Shown here: one piece after another, positions 8,057 to 14,366 of the stretch
Position numbering within the stretch: position 1 is the stretch's first letter
How the letters are laid out: each line of letters begins with the position of its first letter
NCBI GenBank assembly: GCA_001795035.1
Contig: MGMW01000016.1
Span: forward strand, 1-18,107
Direction of reading: 5' to 3'
Length of the DNA stretch: 18,107 bases
DNA from: Chloroflexi bacterium RBG_13_53_26
GTDB lineage: Bacteria; Chloroflexota; Dehalococcoidia; UBA2247; RBG-13-53-26
Position numbers and translations under genes: made by a program
Notes under the pieces: model-generated
Database searches by the model: none
What the model was told of the DNA's origin: nothing
What the model saw: the letters and a program-made list of their open reading frames with translations, nothing else

Positions 8057-8075
8057 GCTTAATTCCCAATTAAGC
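8057..8075. repeat. AT-rich perfect inverted repeat
   Basis: GCTTAATT-CCC-AATTAAGC is a perfect 8-bp dyad with a 3-base centre, 120 bp after galU. It could be an operator or a weak hairpin. No T-run follows, so a terminator is unlikely. Confidence 0.5.
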
Positions 8076-8271
8076 GCACTCCAGCTTCAATGATGCCTGT
8101 CGCTACGGGTTCTCCCTCTTGCTGCTGCCTGAGTCTTGTACCATACGCAACAAACATAGCTCTTGATGTCCTCAGCGTAAAGGTTTCAAGGTAGCTTCAC
8201 TTCAAGGTTCACTCGCCTCGTCTTTGCTCGTCTCGCTACCTTTGATAAGGAATTAGCTAGTTTTTCGTTGC

Positions 8272-8289
8272 TTGAAATACAAATTTCAA
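8272..8289. repeat. AT-rich inverted repeat
   Basis: TTGAAAT-ACAA-ATTTCAA is a perfect 7-bp dyad in the most AT-rich part of the gap, about 75 bp before the conserved dyad that precedes the first membrane-protein gene. Confidence 0.45.
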
Positions 8290-8362
8290 ACAGTGCGAAA
8301 ACAAGAAATACAGCAAAGCAGTGGAAGGATCACCCAATGTGAACCGGCAAACCTCCGAAATA

Positions 8363-8405
8363 GGGACTAAGGTCTCAAGCCACAGCATGACTGAGCTGCT
8401 ATTCT
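8363..8405 (+). promoter_or_regulatory. Conserved dyad plus -10-like element, copy 1
   Basis: GGGAC-TAAG-GTCTC occupies 8363-8376, followed by AAG and, 29 bp after the dyad end, TATTCT (8400-8405). The same arrangement occurs before two other genes of the same membrane-protein family (10326-10369 and 12922-12964). If TATTCT is the -10, the dyad centre lies near -43, a usual place for an activator that touches RNA polymerase. Transcription would begin near 8412. Confidence 0.55.
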
Positions 8406-8424
8406 CGGCATATGGTTGCCAAAC

Positions 8425-8430
8425 GGAGGG
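8425..8430 (+). promoter_or_regulatory. Ribosome binding site favouring the GTG start at 8439
   Basis: GGAGGG lies 8 bases before GTG at 8439. The upstream in-frame ATG at 8412 has no Shine-Dalgarno sequence and would coincide with the inferred transcription start. Confidence 0.55.
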
Positions 8431-8438
8431 ACAACGTC

Positions 8439-9335
8439 GTGGTCACTGAGAAGCACAGCCGATTCAGGGCGATCCACATCGACTGCAAGCGGTTGATCCG
8501 ATGGAAGCAAGAGCATTTGAACCGATTCAGCCTTGCCGTAGCATTCCTGATGGCACCAATCTGCAGTGGCCCCCTTGTAGCAACGGCATGGACGAACTCC
8601 GAGCATCATGCCCCTGCTTGGCCTGTGGTTGCGCCCTGGGCGGGAGCATTTCTGATTCTTGGCGTTCCTGCCCTCGTGGCAGTACCTCTGCGACTCTACA
8701 GAAGCATGATGGTTCGCCTACGAAGCCTTGCCTGTGGCGTGCTGCTATGCGTGGTTGGCGTCCTCATCGCTGTTCTTATTGTAGGGTTCTCAGGATACCC
8801 AGAGGAACGAATGGGTAGTGGTGCCCAGCTTGTGATCCTGGCAGGAATGCTGGCCGTTCCATTGGCTTTAGTCGCTGCTGCTGTCCTTTTCGCCAAATCG
8901 TGGGTAGGCGCAGATAGCAACGAGAGAAGGATGAGCACGTTCGGTTCGGAGCATAATCGTAGATCGGTACACGGGAGAACCCTGTGCTGGGCAGCACGGA
9001 TAGTCCCCATGTACATTGGGCTATGGCTTGCCGTGGGGGTCATGATTGCGTACGTCGATGCGATATTGCCACATGACTATGAGGTTGAAATACAGGACCC
9101 TATGGCAGGTTTGATATGGCTTGTTCCGCTCGTGCTTGCCGCCATTGCGTGGAGATGGCATCTCATCGGTGGCATATCCATAATCCTGGCAACTGCTATT
9201 TCCTTCTTGTACTTCGTCTTGAGGCCGCCTTACGAAGCCGGCACCTTTTACTTCGTGTACTTCCCATGGGCGATGGTCTTCCTTGGAGGAGGCATCCTGA
9301 ATCTCATCGCCTGGGGAAGGGAGAGGCGGAGGTAG
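8439..9335 (+). CDS. Polytopic membrane protein: extra N-terminal four-helix half fused to the WRWHL-family domain
   Basis: The protein has 298 residues from the GTG start (307 if the ATG at 8412 is used). The N-terminal half has about four hydrophobic segments (roughly 31-51, 68-86, 96-116, 129-152). The C-terminal half is a copy of the domain seen in the next three membrane genes: HGRTLCWAARIV (178-189), AWRWHLIGG (237-245) and LNLIAWGRERR at the end, with about four helices. Met165 begins MSTFG, which aligns with the N-terminus of the single-domain paralogue (MTNFG). The C-terminal half therefore looks like a once separate gene. I do not recognise a named family with certainty; small four-helix DUF families with a WRW..GG signature (possibly DUF7670) are candidates. 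Function unknown; it should be an inner-membrane protein without signal peptide or catalytic residues. Confidence 0.75.
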   Translation: MVTEKHSRFRAIHIDCKRLIRWKQEHLNRFSLAVAFLMAPICSGPLVATAWTNSEHHAPAWPVVAPWAGAFLILGVPALVAVPLRLYRSMMVRLRSLACGVLLCVVGVLIAVLIVGFSGYPEERMGSGAQLVILAGMLAVPLALVAAAVLFAKSWVGADSNERRMSTFGSEHNRRSVHGRTLCWAARIVPMYIGLWLAVGVMIAYVDAILPHDYEVEIQDPMAGLIWLVPLVLAAIAWRWHLIGGISIILATAISFLYFVLRPPYEAGTFYFVYFPWAMVFLGGGILNLIAWGRERRR

Positions 9336-9350
9336 CGGGTTCGACAGATA

Positions 9351-9360
9351 GACTAGGGTC
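9351..9360 (+). promoter_or_regulatory. Degraded copy of the conserved dyad
   Basis: GAC-TAGG-GTC keeps the core and the 4-base spacing of the conserved dyad but has lost the outer GA and TC. It lies 21 bases before the ATG at 9382, and no -10-like hexamer lies at the distance seen in the other copies, so it may be non-functional. Confidence 0.25.
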
Positions 9361-9381
9361 AGACCTCCTCTGTCGCCACAT

Positions 9382-10248
9382 ATGCCAATGTCGGAATCCG
9401 TTGCGGTAGGTACCGTGTTGAAGAAGATTGACCTGGAGCATAGTAGTAGACCTGAACATGGGAAAGCCTTGTGCTGGGCGGCACGGATAGTCTCTCTACT
9501 CCCCGGCACTGCGGCCACTGCGTATGCTGCGTATGTCTCGATGCGATGGCCGGCAGCCTATGGCTCCGAGGGCCCTCTATTTTTCTTCGCCATACTTGCA
9601 CTTCCTGGGCTGATTGCCTGGCGCTGGCATCTCACCGGAGGTTTACTGATAGTGTTCTCAGGCACCATGTTCGTCTCATACTGCATCGTATGGCTACCAT
9701 ACGAATCTGTGGTCTTCTACTACCTTGTTTGGCCATCGGCAATGGTGTTCTTTGCTGGCGGCGTTTTACATCTCGTGGTAGCGGAAAGGGACAGGCAAAG
9801 CTACGTTAGCAGCAAAGGTAGCGTCCTATCCTGGACTGCGCGGCTTGTTTCAGTTGGCGCCTGGATTCTGGCAGGGTGGTGGACTTTGCGGTACTGCCAC
9901 TACGCCCTTGACTGGCATTCTGGAATGCCAGCGTCTTGTGTCTATGTTCCAGCCGTTTTTTTCGGGCTTGTGCCAATGCTGCTCGTTGCAATCGCCTGGC
10001 GCTGGCGTCTTGCTGGTGGTATAGCTATGCTCGGTTACGTACCAGTCCTTTTCCTTGGAGCCACTGCGATCAGTTTGGCAAGCGAGGGTCATCGGGACGT
10101 GTCGCACCTCTACGTCGCAACACTACTGTTTCTGATTGGTGCTGTGCTCCATCTCACCCAGCGCTGGTGTGAGAACAGGAGCCAGTCTTGCCGCAAAACC
10201 CAATCCTCTCGCCCCAGCAGTGGTATTTCAACACCAGGCTGTCCTTGA
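9382..10248 (+). CDS. Membrane protein with two tandem WRWHL-family domains
   Basis: This 288-residue protein contains an internal duplication. Repeat 1 (about 26-136) has HGKALCWAARIV, AWRWHLTGG (79-87) and a helix ending GGVLHLVVAERDR. Repeat 2 (about 145-266) has KGSVLSWTARLV, AWRWRLAGG (205-213) and GAVLHLTQRW. Each repeat should cross the membrane about four times. The N-terminal 25 residues are polar, and the last 20 are Ser/Pro/Arg-rich and unlike the rest. No Shine-Dalgarno sequence precedes the ATG; an in-frame GTG at 9415 with GGTAGG just upstream is an alternative. Repeat 1 is much closer to the neighbours' domain than repeat 2, so repeat 2 is the older or faster-evolving copy. Function unknown. 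Confidence 0.72.
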   Translation: MPMSESVAVGTVLKKIDLEHSSRPEHGKALCWAARIVSLLPGTAATAYAAYVSMRWPAAYGSEGPLFFFAILALPGLIAWRWHLTGGLLIVFSGTMFVSYCIVWLPYESVVFYYLVWPSAMVFFAGGVLHLVVAERDRQSYVSSKGSVLSWTARLVSVGAWILAGWWTLRYCHYALDWHSGMPASCVYVPAVFFGLVPMLLVAIAWRWRLAGGIAMLGYVPVLFLGATAISLASEGHRDVSHLYVATLLFLIGAVLHLTQRWCENRSQSCRKTQSSRPSSGISTPGCP

Positions 10249-10325
10249 TACTGCTGCTCCGATTTCCAGAATCCCGCTTCCTACCGAACCAGCCAAAGTG
10301 TAGCGCCAGCGTACTATCAAGAATA

Positions 10326-10369
10326 GGGACCAAGGTCTCAAGACAGCAGGATGACCAACATGAAATACT
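10326..10369 (+). promoter_or_regulatory. Conserved dyad plus -10-like element, copy 2
   Basis: GGGAC-CAAG-GTCTC (10326-10339) is followed after 30 bp by the end of AATACT (10364-10369). The stretch between and beyond (ATGACCAACATG, ATACTGAACA) is nearly identical to copy 3 before the gene at 12997. An AATACT -10 would place the transcription start near 10376, about 20 nt before the ATG. Confidence 0.6.
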
Positions 10370-10395
10370 GAACATGCGGTCACAAGCAGCGTAAC

Positions 10396-10839
10396 ATGAG
10401 TGATGCGAAGATGACCAATTTCGGTGTGATCAATACTCGGAAATCGGCACATGGGAAACCATTGTGCTGGGCGGCACGGATTGTCTCTCTGATTCCCGGA
10501 ATTGGCTACACTGCCTATGCCTCCGTAGATGCCGCAATCTGGGCGGCAAGATACGGCGACGTCTGGGACATCTTTCAGACGGCCGGCATGCTCTTTGTTC
10601 TGCTCGTGCTTCCTGCTCTGGTCGGATGGCGCTGGCATCTTGCGGGAGGCCTGATCATGATGCTTGAGTCAAGCGTCAACATCCTCATGATCGCCAACTC
10701 CATCGCTACTCACGATTCCTACGCCTATTTCGAGCTGGACCCATCGTATGTCCTTCGAGCCATCCTTCCCATGTGGGTGACAATCCTAGTCGGATCTTGC
10801 CTGCATCTCATGGCTTGGGCAAGGGAGACACGGACGTAG
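10396..10839 (+). CDS. Single-domain WRWHL-family four-helix membrane protein
   Basis: This 147-residue protein is the simplest form of the family. It has HGKPLCWAARIV (19-30), a first helix of about 25-44, a second one ending at GWRWHLAGG (77-85), a third (about 84-104) and a last one ending LHLMAWARE (136-144). An acidic, aromatic stretch (HDSYAYFELDP) sits between helices 3 and 4. Identity to the first repeat of the gene at 9382 and to the C-terminal half of the gene at 8439 is visible by eye over the whole length. No Shine-Dalgarno sequence precedes the ATG; an in-frame ATG at 10411 is a possible alternative. It converges with the response-regulator gene, leaving 110 bp between stops. Confidence 0.75.
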   Translation: MSDAKMTNFGVINTRKSAHGKPLCWAARIVSLIPGIGYTAYASVDAAIWAARYGDVWDIFQTAGMLFVLLVLPALVGWRWHLAGGLIMMLESSVNILMIANSIATHDSYAYFELDPSYVLRAILPMWVTILVGSCLHLMAWARETRT

Positions 10840-10949
10840 CAGGTTCCACGTCAAACCCCTGCTGTCTTCTCTGCGAGCGCCCTGGGCAACCTCAGGTTCT
10901 CCAAGGCACAGCCGACGCCCCTTGCAAGTGTCGCGGTTGCAGCCCCTTC

Positions 10950-11606
10950 TCAGCACAAGTGTGCCAGTCTGAGGCGGATCGCCTCGTAGCGGCTGCTGAT
11001 GTTGAGCTTGGAGTACAGGCGCGTTATGTGGTTTTTGACCGTCTTCTCTTCTACCGCCAGAGCCTCCGCGATTTCCGCATTGCTCCTCCCCTCTGCGATC
11101 AGGTCCAGAATCTCAGTCTCCCTGGCGGTGAGAGGGTCAGCTAGTTGCTGCTCCTGCAGGTACTGAACCCTTGATTCCTCCTCGGGTAGGTCTGCCAGAG
11201 CCAGTACTACGGCCGGTGAGGGCGGAATCTCCTCACCCGATGCGACGACATATACTGCTTCCAACAACTCCTCTGGCGAGAAGCGGCTGTAGACCAGGTA
11301 GCCCCTTGCGCCGGCCCGGAGTGATCGCGCCAGTGTCTTGGGGTCTTCCGAGACGGTCAGTATCAAGATCCTGGCCTCTGGCTTCGCTCGCAAGATCTCG
11401 GATGTGGCATCAACCCCGTCTATGATCGGCATGCGGATGTCCATCAGAACCACATCTGCCGAATGATTCTTCATCCACTGTATGGCTTCTGCACCCGTCG
11501 AGGCCTCACCAACGACCTCGATCCCATCCTCCGGCTCCAGCAGGCTGCGCAGCCCCTGGCGGATGACTGTGTTGTCGTCCACGATCAGCAATGTTACGTC
11601 ACCCAT
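10950..11606 (-). CDS. NarL/FixJ-family response regulator
   Basis: This is a two-component response regulator of 218 residues. The N-terminal receiver has the acidic pair D10-D11, phospho-acceptor D56 (VLMDIRMP) and the switch Thr84. The C-terminal LuxR-type helix-turn-helix spans about 159-210, with LTARETEILDLIAEG and the recognition helix EKTVKNHITRLYSKLN. Where receivers have an invariant Lys (GYLLK), this one has Tyr106 (GYLVYS), which may change activation. The kinase stop TGA is followed directly by an ATG at 11612, but an ATG two codons later (11606) has AGGTGA at a good 6-base distance and is preferred. The partner kinase lies immediately upstream, so the pair is an operon. Its likely target is the GAGAC-N4-GTCTC dyad near neighbouring genes (inference). 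Confidence 0.9.
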   Translation of the reverse strand: MGDVTLLIVDDNTVIRQGLRSLLEPEDGIEVVGEASTGAEAIQWMKNHSADVVLMDIRMPIIDGVDATSEILRAKPEARILILTVSEDPKTLARSLRAGARGYLVYSRFSPEELLEAVYVVASGEEIPPSPAVVLALADLPEEESRVQYLQEQQLADPLTARETEILDLIAEGRSNAEIAEALAVEEKTVKNHITRLYSKLNISSRYEAIRLRLAHLC

Positions 11607-11612
11607 GGTCAT

Positions 11613-12827
11613 TCACCTGGCAGGAACCAGCGGCACGGTAATCAGCAGTCTGGTCCCGCCGTGGCTGCTGTCGATCGAGAACTGGCCGTTGAGCTGCTCA
11701 ACACGTTCCTTCATCCCGAGCACTCCGTACTTGCCCTTGGCGGCAACTCCGTAGACCTGTTCCCCCGAATAGCCGATCCCCTTGCCATTGTCCGCGATCT
11801 CCAGCCTCATCTCGCCAGGCAGAAACTCCACAGAGATGTTGACACGGGAAGCCGAGGCATGTTTGCGAGTGTTGTCCAGCGCTTCAGACAGAATGCTCCT
11901 GAGGTTGTAGCTGGCCTGCAACGGCAGACTACGGTCTTCACCCGAGACGGTGACATCGGTCTCAACCCCTGTGGTACTGCCCCATGCATCCACGATGCGT
12001 GACATCTGTGACGCTATTCCTTCAACCTCGGCTTCGCTGCGCAATTCATCGATGATGTCCCGAATCTCTTGGCTCGATCGTTGACAAACATCCTGAATGT
12101 ACTGGGCCTTGTCCACAGCCGGCGGCGAGTTCACCTGTTTCTTGAGAGCATGGGCTTCGAGGGCCAGTCCGTGGAGGGTCTTGAGCACGGTATCGTGCAG
12201 GTCCCGTGCGATTCGGTGGCGCTCCTCCAGAAGCGTGCGCTCTCTCACCAGCTTTTCGCTCCTGCGGCGTTCCCTTCTGGTCTCCTCGGTCGCCAGTCCG
12301 ACCGACAGCGCAATGAAGAACATCAGGACGGTCCAGAAGACATACCCGGGGATGCTGAAGGTCAGATCATACTCCCGCTCGCGGTACTGCATGGCGATCG
12401 CCAGGCCCAGGGCAAATGCAGCCTCCATGACCAGGCTGCCCATCAGGCCAAACCGGATCGCGCCTTCGACAATCACGACGGCGAACGCGCCGTAAGCCGC
12501 TGTCTCGCTGCCCCCGACAAACTGAAGAATGAAGGCCCAGGCGAATACTGCTACCACCGCCTGGGTCACCATACCCAGGCGCAGTTGCCCGTCGATACTG
12601 GCAATCCGATGGTTGAGGAAGGCAGCAACTGCACTCCAAACAGCCAAGAGACCTGCGAGGATGACCACAGTGCTAACGGACACTGGGTCGTGCAGCATCC
12701 CCATGGCGATTGCTGCGGGCACCCCGAGCGAGTGGGTGGCAATGAAAATCCATTCCAGGTTCTTCATTTCCTTCAGGCTGCGCTCGCCGGAGAAGGACGT
12801 TAGATTCCTGCTGAAGAAGTGTCTCAT
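11613..12827 (-). CDS. Sensor histidine kinase (HisKA_3, DesK/LiaS/NarX-like)
   Basis: The 404-residue kinase phosphorylates the response regulator encoded just downstream. About five or six hydrophobic segments occupy residues 25-180, with little periplasmic sequence, suggesting a sensor that reads the membrane itself. The dimerisation and phosphotransfer helix has RHRIARDLHDTVLKTLHGL (203-221) with His211. The ATP-binding domain shows EALDNTRKHA (315-324, N box), DNGKGIG (346-352) and YGVLGMKERVEQLNG (367-381). It starts at ATG 12827 without a clear ribosome site; Met21 (12767) is an alternative preceded by AAGGA. Its upstream region is shared with the divergent membrane gene at 12997 and contains the conserved dyad. 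Confidence 0.9.
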   Translation of the reverse strand: MRHFFSRNLTSFSGERSLKEMKNLEWIFIATHSLGVPAAIAMGMLHDPVSVSTVVILAGLLAVWSAVAAFLNHRIASIDGQLRLGMVTQAVVAVFAWAFILQFVGGSETAAYGAFAVVIVEGAIRFGLMGSLVMEAAFALGLAIAMQYREREYDLTFSIPGYVFWTVLMFFIALSVGLATEETRRERRRSEKLVRERTLLEERHRIARDLHDTVLKTLHGLALEAHALKKQVNSPPAVDKAQYIQDVCQRSSQEIRDIIDELRSEAEVEGIASQMSRIVDAWGSTTGVETDVTVSGEDRSLPLQASYNLRSILSEALDNTRKHASASRVNISVEFLPGEMRLEIADNGKGIGYSGEQVYGVAAKGKYGVLGMKERVEQLNGQFSIDSSHGGTRLLITVPLVPAR

Positions 12828-12921
12828 ATGGAATCGCCCAGCAATGTCAAGGCATTCGCGAACGATTGACCATATTGTACACCATCAAGCCAAGTCCGCG
12901 CGGAGCCCGGCTCGCCGAATA

Positions 12922-12964
12922 GAGACTAAGGTCTCAAGACACCATGTGACCAACGTGGAATACT
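12922..12964 (+). promoter_or_regulatory. Conserved dyad plus -10-like element, copy 3, in the divergent region
   Basis: GAGAC-TAAG-GTCTC (12922-12935) is a perfect 5-bp dyad with a 4-base centre. AATACT (12959-12964) ends 29 bp later, and the flank GACCAACGTGGAATACTGAA closely matches copy 2. It lies 95 bp from the kinase start on one side and 62 bp from the membrane gene on the other, so it could control both directions. Confidence 0.6.
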
Positions 12965-12996
12965 GAACACGTAAACAAGGAGAGGAGGATATCAAA

Positions 12997-13416
12997 ATGA
13001 GTGAGATTGGTGCAGGGGGCGGCTGCAGATTGATGCATGGCAGGACCGGCTGGTGCTGGATGATTCGGGCTGGCTCTCTGGCTTTTGGAATCTTCCTATC
13101 TCAGTGGCTGGTACGGTATGGGCTAGCGTGGTACAGACGGAACAGAGGTTTCGATGCCGAAGATGTCTTGGCAGTGTGCCTCTTGTCGGTTCCCATATGG
13201 CTGGCTCTTGTCGGCTGGTGGTGGCATCTGGCACTGGCAGCATCTCTGAGCATGGTTAGCGTTGTCCTTCTCGGTTATGCGGGGTGGGAACACCACTGGA
13301 GCGGGAGGACTGAAGAGGTTGTTGGATGCACTAGACTTGGGTCAGTCTTGTTGGTCGGTGCCTTCCTTGTTCTACTCGCCTGGTGGAATGAGAGAGAGCG
13401 CACGCAAGATTCATAG
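12997..13416 (+). CDS. Divergent single-domain WRWHL-family membrane protein
   Basis: This 139-residue protein keeps the frame of the family but with clear divergence: MHGRTGWCWMIRAGSL (13-28), GWWWHLALAA (73-82, Arg of WRWHL replaced by Trp and the GG lost) and a last helix ending LLAWWNERER (126-135). About four membrane segments are expected. GGAGAGGAGG lies about 8 bases before the ATG, the only strong ribosome site among the four paralogues with an ATG start. It is divergent from the two-component operon and preceded by the best copy of the conserved dyad, so it may be the most directly regulated member. Function unknown. Confidence 0.72.
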   Translation: MSEIGAGGGCRLMHGRTGWCWMIRAGSLAFGIFLSQWLVRYGLAWYRRNRGFDAEDVLAVCLLSVPIWLALVGWWWHLALAASLSMVSVVLLGYAGWEHHWSGRTEEVVGCTRLGSVLLVGAFLVLLAWWNERERTQDS

Positions 13417-13434
13417 CAGAGTCGGCCGTCCCCC

Positions 13435-13490
13435 CCACTTTGCCCTGTAGAACGTCAACCTGTCTCCCTTTGTATCCAAGCTGAGGTTGG
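13435..13490. repeat. Dispersed intergenic repeat, copy 1
   Basis: Shares GCCCTGTAGAAC, TTTGTATCCAAG and CTGAGGTTGG with other copies in the right part of the window. It follows the last membrane-family gene, with no gene downstream on the same strand and no clear -10 at its end. The gap 13417-13852 holds only this repeat, copy 2 and the large hairpin between them. Confidence 0.65.
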
Positions 13491-13608
13491 TTGTGAACAC
13501 TCTGTGACGCAGTTGTCTCAGTTAGAGACTTGCCTGTGAATTGGCTGTGGTAGCTTGAGCATGGGACAGACTGCCTGACAGAAGCACGTCCAAGCGACTA
13601 GCAAAATA

Positions 13609-13679
13609 GAGGCTGGGTATGGTGGTCAGGGGGTGGGCTTGGCGGGGGACGCCAAGGCACCACGCACCATCCCAGCCTC
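13609..13679. repeat. Near-perfect 71-nt stem-loop
   Basis: The outer stem pairs GAGGCTGGG (13609-13617) with CCCAGCCTC (13671-13679). After a single bulged T, ATGGTG (13619-13624) pairs with CACCAT (13665-13670). An inner stem pairs GGTG (13632-13635) with CACC (13658-13661) and CTTGGCG (13638-13644) with CGCCAAG (13650-13656) around a GGGGA loop. No T-tail follows and no reading frame uses it convincingly. It could be a miniature palindromic mobile element or a structured RNA. Confidence 0.65.
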
Positions 13680-13785
13680 GCAAACATGATACGTTCCGCC
13701 AAGAATTCAATGCAAGCCACCGGGATTCGGCATTATGCTTCCTCCGCTGTTTGGCACAGAGGTAGATGACCCAGGCTATCACCCT

Positions 13786-13836
13786 ACCAGTGCCTTCCAG
13801 GCTGCCGCTTTGTATCCAAGCTGAGGTTCGGGTGGT
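13786..13836. repeat. Dispersed intergenic repeat, copy 2
   Basis: ACCAGTGCCTTCCAGGCTG then CTTTGTATCCAAGCTGAGG, ending GGGTGGTACAGG. The end aligns with GGGTGGTATTAT of copy 3 and GGGCTGGTATAAT of copy 4, but the -10 is lost. The next gene on this side is on the minus strand, so this copy is an orphan. Confidence 0.6.
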
Positions 13837-13852
13837 ACAGGACAGGGGGACA

Positions 13853-14251
13853 TCACTCAGAGCTACAATCTGTCTCTTTCTTATGAGGACGAACTGGCTC
13901 TTTCCTTGATCGATCTATGAAGTGACGCATTGCCATGATGGGATGTCTGCGAAGCATGCGAGGCCCGGAATAGCGCATTACGGTTCTGATCTTGTCTCTC
14001 ATGGCAGGCTGGAAACAATGAACAGGACACTTGGCACAAGTCGTCTTGCCCTCCTGGAACGGGCATTTCTCAAGATGCTGCCTGGCATAGACCAAGAGTT
14101 CAATACATTCGGAGCATGGTCCATCGACTCGATGATGGCTGCGACAGTAGAGGTCTATCATGACGGCGACAGTCTTGCATTCCCTGGTTATTCTGGGGTG
14201 TCTCTTGTCCACTGCGAATACATTCTGGCACAATAACAGATTGCAATCCAC
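13853..14251 (-). CDS. YgbA-family protein (nitrous oxide-stimulated promoter family)
   Basis: This 132-residue protein matches the Cys-rich YgbA family (PF11756). Seen: KTVAVMIDLYCRSHH (26-40), PCSECIELLVYARQHLEKCP (45-64), TCAKCPVHCFQPAMRDKIR (71-89), then VMRYSGPRMLRRHPIMAMRH (91-110). Cysteines 46, 49, 63, 72, 75 and 79 are those conserved in the family and could hold a metal. In Enterobacteria ygbA is induced by nitric oxide under NsrR, so a role in nitrosative stress is a fair guess. The start is uncertain: GTG at 14251 has AGG 8 bases upstream, and GTG at 14212 is an alternative. It is divergent from the dehydrogenase gene, sharing a 115-bp upstream region. Confidence 0.85.
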   Translation of the reverse strand: MDCNLLLCQNVFAVDKRHPRITRECKTVAVMIDLYCRSHHRVDGPCSECIELLVYARQHLEKCPFQEGKTTCAKCPVHCFQPAMRDKIRTVMRYSGPRMLRRHPIMAMRHFIDRSRKEPVRPHKKETDCSSE

Positions 14252-14266
14252 AGAATTGACCTACAT

Positions 14267-14306
14267 CGACCCACCTTCCTTCCAAGATGAGGCTGGGTGG
14301 TATTAT
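14267..14306 (+). promoter_or_regulatory. Dispersed repeat, copy 3 (3' part only), with extended -10 promoter
   Basis: CCACCTTCCTTCCAAGATGA and GGCTGGGTGG match the 3' half of the dispersed repeat. It ends in TGG-TATTAT (14298-14306), an extended -10 without a recognisable -35. The dehydrogenase ATG is 60 bp downstream. Confidence 0.5.
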
Positions 14307-14366
14307 AGTATCTGCCAGGATTTCGTCCTGCTAAATCAATGAGAGGAAGATCGTAAAGGAGAGAAC

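Larger units (their letters stand above)
7937..8358. other. Long non-coding gap with AT-rich dyads
   Basis: No convincing gene was found on either strand between galU and the first membrane-protein gene. Composition shifts towards AT around 8240-8330. Visible structure: a perfect 8-bp inverted repeat at 8057-8075, a 7-bp one at 8272-8289, AAGGTAGC at 8188-8195 complementary to GCTACCTT at 8235-8242, and two direct copies of CTCGTCT (8217 and 8227). No clear promoter could be assigned. Confidence 0.55.

Noticed and set aside
10876..10905. Possible seventh copy of the dispersed repeat (AGCGCCCTGGGCAACCTCAGG)
   Set aside because: Only the first half is similar, it lies between two convergent stops, and neither CCAAGCTGAGG nor a -10 follows, so chance cannot be excluded.
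11463..12803. Long plus-strand frames opposite the histidine kinase gene
   Set aside because: They are opposite-strand shadows of a gene with clear kinase motifs and show no domain of their own.
13522..13782. Minus-strand frame of 86 codons in the gap before the YgbA-family gene
   Set aside because: It runs through the large stem-loop, has no recognisable domain, no good ribosome site and a composition like translated non-coding DNA.
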